DNA of 64,000 nucleotides, taken from the NCBI RefSeq assembly GCF_024166365.1, contig NC_064824.1, positions 129,261,108 through 129,325,107 on the forward strand, given 5' to 3'. Position 1 is the first letter of the stretch; every line of letters begins with the position of its first letter. Under the pieces are notes generated by a model. It ran no database searches. It was given only the letters and a program-made list of their open reading frames with translations, and was not told where the DNA came from. The DNA is from Elephas maximus indicus (Eukaryota; Chordata; Mammalia; Proboscidea; Elephantidae). The position numbers were made by a program, and so were the translations under genes. Below, piece after piece: positions 54,869-64,000 of this stretch.

Positions 54869-55667
54869 TTGGGCGTAGTTATGTTTAATACACTTTATAT
54901 GTACAACCCCAATGGATTCACTCCAACCACATGAGGCAAATACTGCTACGATGTTTTACAAATGCAAAACTCATTTGAAACATGCATAGACTGGAAACAA
55001 AAAAGCAAAACATTTCCTTAGAGAAAACACAATGCAAGTATCACATAGAGTGATGTTCAGCAATGGCGATACATTCTCTCCAGTTACATCATTAGGGAAT
55101 AACTTCTGAAGCCAGAAATACAATGCACCTGTCAGGAGATTTAGTAGCAGGAAATTGCATTTTGACAAAATTTCATCGCCACATCAGTATCTACTGTATC
55201 CTTTCTTGTGTACCTTTCTCCTAAGATAAACCCCACCTAAATCTGTTGCCAGTAGTGAAAAAATGTAATTTTTAAGGCATTATCAAGTAAGTCAGCACTT
55301 GAGCAGAGTCATACTTGAGACTGATGGATTATTGCATTCTTACATCCAGTAGGAATTTACATCTTCTGGACTGTACCCACTTACACTATGCCTACTACAG
55401 CTGAGAAACAAGGCTTTAGCTTCCCTTCCCATGTCTCAATCTACTGATTAGTGTTTATTGTGAAGGCAGCTGAAAACAGCATAAGGTTATCACCGATGTT
55501 GAGTAAAATGGGAGGCCTGGCACTATTTCAGCAATGTATGTTTAGTCAAAACCATCTACTGAAAGTTTTTATCTTGTATTTTACATACACTGAAAATTCT
55601 TGCCAATTCTTGAGTAAAGGTGCAACATGGTAGTAAGTATGTGATTAGGAAACAGTAGTAGCATCTA

Positions 55668-55822
55668 GGAGCCCTGGTGGTACAGTGGTTAAGAGCTGGG
55701 CTGCTAACCAAAAGGTCGGCAGTTCGAAACCAGCAGCTACTCCTGTCCCTGTGGAGGAGTTCTATTCCGTCCTATCGGGTCACTATGAGTTGGAATCGAC
55801 CCAACAGCAATGGGTTTGGTTT
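55668..55822 (+). mobile_element. AfroSINE, short form
   Basis: Near-consensus head GGAGCCCTGGTGGTACAGTG, AGGTCGGCAGTTCGAAACC (box B), tail ATGAGTTGGAATCGACCC with GTTTGGTTTC. Confidence 0.92.
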
Positions 55823-58451
55823 CAACGGGTTTAGCAGTGTCTAATTTTACTAAGAAAATAGGAATCAAGTGTTCTAAGTTGCTTGGCTGCTGTCAGATAC
55901 TAAAACCTAACCAGAAAGCCACACTTCCTCATCCAACTGTGCTTAAAAAATGATTGTAATGATGACTTTTCAACCATGGAGACCACTGTTTGAAATCTTA
56001 TGGTAGATTCAACGAGAAAAATTTGTATAAGTCAAATCCCTCCATTTAAGGAAATAAGTCAAAACAGCATATTTCTCTTTCAGTTAATATAAACAGGTGT
56101 TTTTTAAAGTTTTTTCTTTTTTTAGTATAGAAAATACTATAAATAGTATATATGTGATAAAATATCCCCCTCCCCCCAAAAAAATGTAAAGAAGGAATGA
56201 ATAGAAACTACTTATAATTCCTATCACTCAGGGAAGAGCACTATTTGGCTGTGGTTCTAATTTCACTATTTACTCTAAGGATTTGAACTTTTAAAATTCT
56301 ACATTTCATATCAAATAGGTTTAAATAAGAGAGGAAAAACTGCTTTGAGCATATTTAGACTTTTCCCATTCTTAAATGCCTGTGGTGAGAAAATATGTGA
56401 AATATTAACCCATTTTTTTAAACCTTCTTGGTATTATTCTATCCCTTTCCCATCCTCCCAATTGATTGTGTTTGGGGAGAAGTATGGTCGTCTGGAAAGT
56501 AGTAAAAGCCATCCCAGCTTTGGTTTCCAGAAGAATACGACCTGAAGGGAATGGCACAGGCAAAACGTTTGGAAGAACCGTGAAGGAAGGAGGATTTCTC
56601 TCAGTAGAAAAGAAGAATTCTTTGGACTGGGAGTAGGAGAAAAGGCGGAAGGGATATGAGGCAGAGAGGTTGGTGGGTAGCTCTGCAGGCTGTAAGATGA
56701 GGACTACGGTCCTGTGACTCTATTTTATCTTTCCAGGCCTGCTGACTTCTTATTTCATACAATTCCATTCAACTGCTCACCGTTACCACCACCTATCCTA
56801 ACTCATTTCTTCAGCTACCTCCTTGACCTCACTCCCATTTCAGAGTTAATCTAAAGTAACATTTCTTTGTGATGATGGAATTAATTAATGATGTCAAGAC
56901 TAATTTAGAGCAGATCGATTCTTCTAGAATCTTCATGTATTAATAAAGTACTTTATAAAACACTACGAAAATGTTCTTAAGCATATCTGAAATGGACAAA
57001 TGGGCCCGTTTAAAAAAAAAAATCACCAATCTCAATTACACTTGAAGCTCTGATAGTGTATAGCTGTTCCTCGTTTTAATATTCACTGTAAACGATGGAT
57101 AAACTGACTCATTTGATAGATGGTGAAACCCTAATTAAAGAAATGTCCTGGCTTAGAGCCTCAGTTCTCCCATCTGGGTTAGATGGTAGCATTTAGGGAA
57201 GCAACAGCTTAACACGGCACAGCTCTATTAGCTATGGTAATCACCCATCTCAAAATAATTGCTAAATCCAGAGAGATTCACGTTTGGGAAGTGGAAGAGC
57301 CTCTTTGCTCTTTAAAAGGCACAGCTGGAAAGCTTGGGGCAAGTTGAGAACCTCAGGAGGAAATGAAGTTAATCAGGGGAGAAGCATCCTCTTTCTGGAG
57401 GTTGAAAGCCTTCACGATGCCAAAGTCTCTGACTTAGTCACCCCTTCCATAATCTCTCTCTCTCACACACACATACACACACAAATACCAAGTTAAAATT
57501 GAACTAAAGTTAGAGAAAAGACTAAGATCTCTGCTATATTATGTTGAAAAGAGAAAGCCATTTTTGCTCAAGAAAGGAAACCAAAGTCTTCTAAAATAGG
57601 CCAGCACTGGGCTGGGAAGGCTTGGTTTTGTGGTCTCGAGCAGCAAAGGGTAACCAACGGGCCGAGCCAGTGCTTTAACGGAGCTGCTTAAATAGCACTC
57701 TTGCCTGATGCAAGTCACATGGGAGAGAGCTGGTGAAAATAACAAGGTTGCTGGCTAGACCTGCTAGTGCACCGGGTTGCCAAGGAAGGAAATCCAGGGA
57801 GAGCAGCCAGCATGTGAGAAGCCATCTCGCTCCAGTTCCCCCTTTGTCTCCGTGAAATACCTTCTGGCAGGGCTGGTGACTTCAGGAGACCACCAGTGGA
57901 GAAAGGCACACATACTATGAAAAGGCTAGAAGCGTGAGAGTGACGGGGAGACGACCCTCTAGCCTGTCAGGTCCTGCTGTGGTCCACCAGGTTGACTTCT
58001 GCCAGCACTGTGGGTTTCTCCTTAACCCAGCAACAAAGGGCAGAAGAAGACGTTGGAAACACTTCAAGATGGTCAGGGACTTAGGGAGGAGATACAATAA
58101 ATTTTTAAAAATGAGGTCGCAATAATTAAAAGTATTCTGTCAACGGCAAAGAAAACTAATTTCGGTTATTTCCCATTCTCTTATTAATAGAGATGATACT
58201 GGTATATTAAAAGGTAAAACAAATGGTATCAATACTATAGCACTTCCCCTGCCAAAAATGTAAATCAAAATGTCTCTTCTACCAATATTGTAACATGCCC
58301 ATGTACAGAGGACATAAAGGAGGTAGAAGGACTCAGAAAAGCAATCCCTCCACATTACAAGCAAGCCCGCATGCGCCGTGGTACAGGAAGCCTTAATTTT
58401 AACAGAGTTGAACCAAAACAAACCTGTTACATGAGACGTCACGGACATTAC
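55823..58451. other. SINE-free, repeat-poor stretch (part 1)
   Basis: No family recognised over 2.6 kb, apart from a short (CT)n(CA)n run at about 57460-57485. It may be intronic or regulatory DNA of the putative minus-strand gene. The frames at 57.7-58.1 kb are short and unrecognised. Confidence 0.4.
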
Positions 58452-58543
58452 CTGAATAAGGAAGTCATAAAAGTCAGTCTTTCTTCTGCTCGTGGGAGCT
58501 ATTTCTGCAGCACATTTTCCCCCATGGGACTGACATTCCAGTT
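58452..58543 (-). CDS. Weak candidate internal exon (92 nt)
   Basis: On the minus strand the segment is bounded by CCTCAG on the 5' side and by CAG|GTAATG as a possible donor. One frame is open across all 30 codons; it includes ECQSHGGKCAAEIAPTSRR and DFYDFLIQ and ends in phase 0, which matches the phase assumed for the candidate terminal exon. Against it: the acceptor lacks a good pyrimidine tract, a 30-codon open frame is common by chance, and I recognise no protein. Confidence 0.2.
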
Positions 58544-59222
58544 CTGAGGTTTATATTGTAATTTCACATCCGTTTTTTGTTAATGTTCAGAAATACAACA
58601 GGATATAGGTATTAGATGTCTGGCTTTGATACAAACCAGTAGACCTAAAATTACAACGTAGTTTACAAAGTGGTGTATAGATAGTAAAATGTGTCTGTTA
58701 TATTGATTTTGTAATTAGGCAATTGGGAATCCAGTTGACCTATTCCCATCACCTTTTCTTTTTCTGTCAGACACCAAATGGATTTTGCATTCTCTGCCCT
58801 CTCCCTAGCGTCTTATTTTTTGCTTCAAGAAAGCAAGCGCCTGATTCTACATTTGAGTAATTGTCAGACTACCCAATTGTTTCTTATCAACCGACGTCAG
58901 TTTTTCCGTGACACACATGAACAAGGGCACGGGACAAGCGTTCGCCTAGTGAGTCCTGGGTCTGCCACGGGCTGAGGTAAGGGTCGTTAACGCCACTGAC
59001 ATCACTTTTGGCAGCTGGAGGAAAGGGAAAACCTGTGTTTAATCTATTTCCTACTCACCACAGTTTTAGCCGGAATCCCCGATAATGTGGGTTGTGGTTG
59101 ACTTTAAAGAAGAATTGGGTAATGTAAGAAAAATGTACTAAGCTAAACAAGCATCTTAAAGGGAACCATGAGGTGCCTCAGCTGCATGGCCCTCATCTCC
59201 TTCCCATAAGTTGCTTGTTCAT
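58544..59222. other. SINE-free, repeat-poor stretch (part 2)
   Basis: No repeat or exon recognised up to the next SINE. Confidence 0.4.
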
Positions 59223-59239
59223 TAAACTGCCCTTTGCAA

Positions 59240-59441
59240 TTGTTGTTGTGTGCTGTTGAGTCCATTCCAACTGACAGGAACCCTACAGGATGGAGTAGAA
59301 CTGCCCTACAGGGTTTCCAAGGCTGTAATCTTTAAGGGAGCAGACTGCGACATCTTTCTCCCATGGAGTGGCTAGTGGGTTCAAACCACTGACCTTTCAG
59401 TTAGCAGCTGAGCACTTAATCACTGCACCATCAGGGCTCCT
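59240..59441 (-). mobile_element. AfroSINE, long form
   Basis: (TTG)n, GAGTCCATTCCAACTGACAG, GTAATCTTTAAGGGAGCAG, terminal CACCATCAGGGCTCC. Flanks TTAAACTGCCC and TTAAACTGGCC form an 11-bp target duplication with one mismatch. Confidence 0.9.
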
Positions 59442-60259
59442 TTTTAAACTGGCCTATCAGATTACAATGCCACTCCAGTAGTGCCTCACAAGGTCAAGCT
59501 CAGTAGAAAACTTTCCCTACTACCCACATCGAACAAACACCTCCTGGAAACCATCATCTTAAATCATAAGCAAAATGGTTTTAGCCTTTGTCTTCCCCTT
59601 CAAGCTTTTAGGAGAATACCAAGGGGAAAATGCGGAGAATTTAATCCAGGATTCTTTGAAGTTAAGTGAGCTGTTCTTTAAAAAAAGATAAAATAAAGGC
59701 AGTCTAAATAATGAGAGAACACTGTCTGAAACCAACTGAAACTGCTCATAAATACATAAGCATATGGTGCATATTTCGCCTGTATTCAATCCACAAGTCT
59801 CATTCATTTTACCTTAAGAACTCTTGTTAAAGAACTGGAGGTCACAAAGATTTCTGGAGCATGAGGGTGATTCTTAAACAAAAAAATGTTAAGAAGTGTG
59901 GAAAACTGTACCGGCCATCTTATACAACTGATGGCCACAGGTTGGACCCATACTTAACTGGGTGACTGCTGAGGACCAGCTTCAGCTCTTGCCTGCAATA
60001 AAGTAACGCAGTAACTGTGTGTTGCCCTTCGGTTGTCATTCCCTGGATGAAAAGTGAGTAACCTGCATGCAATTCTGAATTCCAAAACGTAATTTAGGAA
60101 ATTCAACCAGGAAAAAAAAAAAAAAAAGGTTGTTTTGTGAATGGAGATGGAACTATTACATGGCTGACAGGCTTTTTAAACTGATCAGATTATGTTGAAC
60201 TCAAAACTTATTTCCAAAATCAATTTGAGAGGGATACTAAGACAATCATTTTTCATTTG
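59442..60259. other. Unassigned noncoding sequence
   Basis: No repeat or exon recognised; a ~17-nt A-run lies at about 60111. Confidence 0.4.
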
Positions 60260-60358
60260 GGGCAATTTATTCCCCAGTCTAAATCTCAATTTTTGCATCT
60301 ATAACACATAGTAATAGTACCCATTCCATAAGGTTATCATTAAGATTAAATGAGATAA
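60260..60358 (+). mobile_element. MIR, left part (split by L1)
   Basis: GGGGCAATTTATTCCCC, TAATAGTACCCATTCCATAA and AAGATTAAATGAGATAA are MIR core. It breaks at the L1 insertion. Confidence 0.75.
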
Positions 60359-60829
60359 GAAATTCTGATCAAAAAGGGGAGGAATACAGAAACGATTCTC
60401 AAATTCTCATGGAATCCAGACTTTCTGGAACGATAGAGGCTGAATGAGCCCCAGAAACTATTGTCCTGAGGTAACTTTAAACCTTAAACCATAAGTCAAA
60501 AATATCCCCTGAAGTCTTCTTAAAACTAAACAAGAGTTTAGCATAACTAGTAAAGAATATCTGCCTTGAGTACTGCACACTTTTAAAGATCTATGTATAT
60601 GGGATCAAACTGACAATAGCAACTCAAGAGATCAGACAGGAAACTTTGCATAGCCAGAGTTTACGTTAATGCAGGAGAAACAAGTCAGAAAAGGAGGGTA
60701 AGGAGGGTTGTACAACTAGAAAAATGTAATCAATGTCACTGAATTGCACATGTAGAAACGGTCGAGTTGGTCTATGTTCTGCTATGTATATTCTTAATAA
60801 CAACAAAAATAAAATAAGTTATATTAAAA
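60359..60829 (+). mobile_element. L1 3' UTR inserted in a MIR
   Basis: Terminal L1 sequence (AATCAATGTCACTGAATTGC, then TCTGCTATGTATATTC and an A-rich tail). AAGATTAAATGAGATAA (60342-60358) and AAGATTGAATGAGATAA (60830-60846) form a 17-bp target duplication with one mismatch. Confidence 0.85.
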
Positions 60830-60846
60830 AAGATTGAATGAGATAA

Positions 60847-60905
60847 TACATGAAAAGTTCTCATCATTGTGCCTGGCACATAATAAGCACTCAAACATTA
60901 GCTCT
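60847..60905 (+). mobile_element. MIR, right part
   Basis: Continues TTGTGCCTGGCACATAATAA, then GCACTCAAACATTAGC and TTATTA, the MIR 3' end. Confidence 0.78.
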
Positions 60906-61004
60906 TATTACAATTATGTTTTTTTAGAACTGGAACTCCTTGGATTTTCAAATCCTCTCCTGCTACCTAAAAACACAACAGCCACAAAAGCACTGGTGGA
61001 ACTA

Positions 61005-61557
61005 GCAAGCAAGAATGAATCCATAGGCCCAAAGTCCATTCAATGGGGGAAAAGACAGTCTTTTTAACAAATGGCGCTGGCAAAACTGGACATCCATCCA
61101 TAAAACAAAGGAAACAGGACCCATACCTCACACCATACACAAAAACTAATTCAAAATGAATCAAAGACTTAAATATAAAACCAAAAACTGCAAAGATCAT
61201 AGAAGAAAAAATAGGGTCAGTGCAAGAGGTCCTAATACACGGCATAAACAGGATACAAACCATAATTAACAATACACAAACACCAGAAGATAAGCTAGAT
61301 AACTGGGATCTTCTAACAATTAAACACTTGTTTCATCAAAAGATTTCATCAAAAGATTTCATCGAAAGAGTAAAAAGAGAACCTACAGATTGGGAAAAAA
61401 TTTTTGGCTATGACATATCTGACAAAGGTCTAATCTCTAAAATCTATAGGAAAATCCAATAACCCTACAACAAAAAGACAATCTAATTAAAAAATGGGCA
61501 AAGGATATGAACAGACACTTCACCAAAGAAGAAATTCAGGTGGCTAACAGACACATG
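61005..61557 (+). pseudogene. L1 ORF2 C-terminal part, segment 1
   Basis: AAGACAGTCTTTTTAACAAA followed by TGGCGCTGGCAAAACTGG encodes the L1 ORF2 C-terminal stretch (SLFNKWRWQNW). It continues through KDFIERVKREPTDWEKIF (frame 61220-61462). Frameshifts and stops are present. A three-copy 'CATCAAAAGATTT' tandem lies at about 61335-61366. Confidence 0.85.
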
Positions 61558-61558
61558 G

Positions 61559-61722
61559 AAACCCTGGTGGCGTAATGGTTAGGTGCTATGACTGCTAACC
61601 AAAAGATCAGCAGTTCAAATCCACGAGGTACTCCATGGAAATTCTATGGGGCAGTTCTACTCTGTCCTATAGAATCGCTATGAGTTGGAATCAACTCGAC
61701 GGCAGTGAGTTTGGTTTTTTTC
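61559..61722 (+). mobile_element. AfroSINE, short form, inside L1
   Basis: GAAACCCTGGTGGCGTAATG head, CAGCAGTTCAAATCC (box B), TATGAGTTGGAATCAACTC tail. TAACAGACA is duplicated just before (about 61545) and just after (about 61724). Confidence 0.9.
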
Positions 61723-61767
61723 TTAACAGACATGTGAGGAAATGCTCCCGGTCACTAGTCATTAAAA
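61723..61767 (+). pseudogene. L1 segment 2 between two SINEs
   Basis: About 45 bp of L1 (ACATGTGAGGAAATGCTCCC, then GGTCACTAGTCATTA). Confidence 0.75.
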
Positions 61768-61934
61768 CCAACCAAACTCAAGCCCATTGCCATTGAGTCA
61801 ATTCCGACTCCCAGCAACCCTAGAGGACAGAGCAGAACTGCCCCATAGGGTTTCCAAGGAGTGGGTGGTGAATTTGAACTGCCGACCTTTTGGTTAGTAG
61901 CCATATCACTTACCCACTACGCCACCAGGGCTCC
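61768..61934 (-). mobile_element. AfroSINE, short form, inside L1
   Basis: CCATTGAGTCAATTCCGACTC, GTGAATTTGAACTGCCGACC, terminal CACCAGGGCTCC. AGTCATTA flanks both sides (left within 61750-61767, right within 61935-61945). Confidence 0.9.
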
Positions 61935-62531
61935 AGTCATTACAGAAATGCAAATCAAAACTCTGATGAGATATCATCTAACCCCAACATTACTGGTGCA
62001 AATGAAAAAAACAGAAAATAACAAATGTTGGAGAAGATGTGAGGAGCTTGTAACTCTTATGCCCTGCTGATGGGGCTGTAAAATGGTACAACCATTCTGG
62101 AAAACGATATGGTGCTTCCTTAAAAGCTAGAAATAGAAATCCCACATGATCCAGCAATCCCACTCCTAGGAATATAACCTAGAGAAATAAGAGCCGTTAC
62201 ATAAATAGACATATGCACACCCATGTTCACTGCAGCATTATTCACATTAGCAAAAAGATGGAAACAACCTAAATCCCCATCAGCAAATGAATGGATAAAC
62301 AAACTGTGATACATACACACAACGGAATACTGCACAACAATAAAGAACAATGACGAATCTGCAGAACATCTTGCAACATGGATGAATCTGGAGGGCATTA
62401 GGCTGAGTGAAATAAGTCAACCACAGAAGGATCACCATTATAAAAACTCATGAAAAGGTTTACACTGAAAAAGAAACAATCTTTGATGGTTACTAGGGAG
62501 GGGAGGAGTGGGACGGAGAAAAAAAAAAAGA
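61935..62531 (+). pseudogene. L1 3' end, segment 3, with poly(A)
   Basis: GAGATATCATCTAACCCCAAC, TGTTGGAGAAGATGTGAGG, ATCCAGCAATCCCACTCC, GGCTGAGTGAAATAAGTC and an A-run at 62519-62530 are the usual L1 ORF2 end and short 3' UTR. Together with segments 1 and 2 this is a ~1.2-kb 5'-truncated L1 broken by two SINEs. Confidence 0.88.
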
Positions 62532-62666
62532 ACAAGTCCACACACCAGACGCTAGCCAAAAACTGAAGCCGAAGCCAAGAAGATTAGAATGCTTCTTGAG
62601 AAGAGAGAGAGTTATTCCGGTAAGAAGATGGTGTGGGGAAAGGCCAGAACAAAAAGAAAAGGCTTA

Positions 62667-63116
62667 TGAATCAAATTTGCCCCCCCAAAAGCTGAGTCCT
62701 AATCCCTGTACCTGCAAATGTGATGTTGTTTGGGAAAATAGGGCTTTTCTTTGCAGATGTAGTCAGTTAAGGACATCAGACCTGAGTAGGATGGGTCCTA
62801 AATTCCTTCTGAGTGGTATGTTATATACAGGCAGAAAAGACAGGAAGGGTGACACATGGGGGGATAGACACCATGTGACATAAGAGGCAGATGCATCCAT
62901 AAGCAGCAAAGGAACGCCAAGGATTGCCAGCAGCCACCAGGAAGTAGAAGAGAGGCATGTATGGAACAGCTCCCCTCTCAGAGCCCACGGAAGGAACCTA
63001 CACAGTCGGTGGTACCCTGATCCGGACTTCTAGCCTCCAGAACTGTGAGAAAATAAATTCCTACTGTTTTAAGCCATCCACTTGGTGTTGGCAGACCTGG
63101 GAAACTAAGACAAAAC
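62667..63116 (+). mobile_element. MLT1-like LTR (MaLR)
   Basis: GCCCCCCCAAAAGCTGAGTCC, CCTGTACCTGCAAATGTGA, CTTCTAGCCTCCAGAACTG, GTGAGAAAATAAATTCC and GGAAACTAAGACA follow MLT1 order from near the start to the end. The first few bases are worn. Confidence 0.85.
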
Positions 63117-64000
63117 GTAAGGGAAGTAGTAGTAGAGCTACAAAAGAACCCTGTGATACAATTTTATACAACGACCTGTCCGCCTGCACAGGGACCAACC
63201 AGGACGCGGTGACACTTTAAATGCTAAGACCACACTAGCATACCTTTGAGCTGATCTTCAATTAACCCTATCTGCAGAAACGCCCTTGAAAGGCCACTTC
63301 TGTTGCTTTCCCAGAAGAAACTAGAAGCTTGATGCCTCACACCTTCTGAGTCAGCTAGCCAAAGACTTACAGGGTCACATGAAAGAATTTAATGAAGTCT
63401 CACGCACAGGCTTAATGGACGTGCAGTGAGTTTCTTCTGCACCATGTCCAGGTTCTAAGGCATGTTTATAACGGTTGGGGGAGGAATCACAGGGCTTTGT
63501 TTCTGATTTTTCCCCCAATGTCTCATCTGCAGGAACTGCACGGGAGAGTGACGTAGCTAGTCAATGCGGCCTGAGTATCACTGACAAGCTAATATTGCTG
63601 CCAGAGGTACATCTAATCTTTGGCAGCTGAAAACCAAGGCGGGGGCGGGGGGGGGGAATCTGAAAGACAATCTGAAATAACTGGTGATGTACACACTGCC
63701 TGCATCTCTAAGGTCTTTGAAGCAGACGATGGTGCAGATATCTAACTTACCACACATTTTTTTTTTTTTTTCCCTCATAGAAGGAGGCAAGATTTGCTTA
63801 CTTCACAAGAGGGGTTCACCTTTTAACCCACTGAGCCCCAAGCTCCTGCTCTTTTGCCTTCATTTCTCAGGTCTGTCTTCCACATTGTTCTCTTTCCGTT
63901 CTATTTTCTCCATTATCTGACATTTAAGCCTTTGTCTTGTTAATCTGGAAAATGGCATTTGCTTATAACTTCCCTAACAGTATTCTGAATTTAACTGTAC
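63117..64000. other. Unassigned noncoding sequence to window end
   Basis: No gene recognised. A G-run (GGCGGGGGCGGGGGGGGGG near 63639-63657) and a T-run near 63758 are the only low-complexity features. Confidence 0.4.

Noticed and set aside
1..64000. CRISPR arrays, bacterial operons, prophage, rRNA genes
   Set aside because: No regularly spaced direct repeats, no dense coding and no ribosome-binding patterns; all large-scale structure is mammalian interspersed repeats.

Overview
The window is vertebrate nuclear DNA, almost certainly from an afrotherian mammal, with the elephant lineage the best guess. The main evidence is about 40 copies or fragments of a tRNA-headed SINE of the AfroSINE type. 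Its head carries 'GTGGYGCAGTGGTTAAG' and 'GTTCGAA', and its tail reads 'TATGAGTCGGAATCGACTC', often ending in (AAC)n. The same tail ends several RTE/BovB-type LINE fragments in the window, which fits the known AfroSINE and RTE partnership. Older mammalian repeats (MIR, L2, L1, MaLR/MLT1-type LTRs, hAT-Charlie MER elements) fill much of the rest. Nothing looks bacterial, plasmid-borne or CRISPR-like. Species identity is inference.

Layout. 1-5 kb: a long fold-back palindrome, three retroelements and a 3.3-kb repeat-poor stretch. 5-10 kb: L1 3' UTR, a solo MaLR-type LTR, SINEs, a head-to-head LTR fold-back and a C-rich quadruplex/i-motif tract. 10-13 kb: SINE-poor and possibly conserved noncoding. 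13-30 kb: dense retroelements, including two copies of a tRNA-Gly-headed SINE, an RTE split by an L1, a hAT-type palindrome, a SINE inside a SINE, a 1.8-kb RTE on the minus strand and a second LTR. 30-45 kb: SINEs, L1 and L2 fragments, CA/GT/GGT microsatellites, a plus-strand RTE with a recognisable reverse transcriptase, and a MER5-SINE-SINE nest. 45.4-50.4 kb: a 5-kb stretch with no recognised SINE. It is best explained as the long 3' UTR and last coding exon of an unidentified gene on the minus strand. 50-64 kb: SINEs (two stacked at one target site), a repeat-poor stretch at 55.8-59.2 kb, a MIR split by an L1 with a 17-bp target duplication, an L1 3' end carrying two SINEs, and an MLT1 LTR.

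Protein-coding content is minimal. No complete gene is visible. Open frames are random, or lie in transposon or microsatellite sequence, apart from one 19-codon candidate terminal exon (50253-50312, minus) and a weaker candidate internal exon (58452-58543, minus). The most useful content is the record of insertion order: nested elements, shared target sites and palindromes. I found no convincing new molecular system. Repeat family names were given by eye from remembered consensus features, so fine subfamily labels are tentative.
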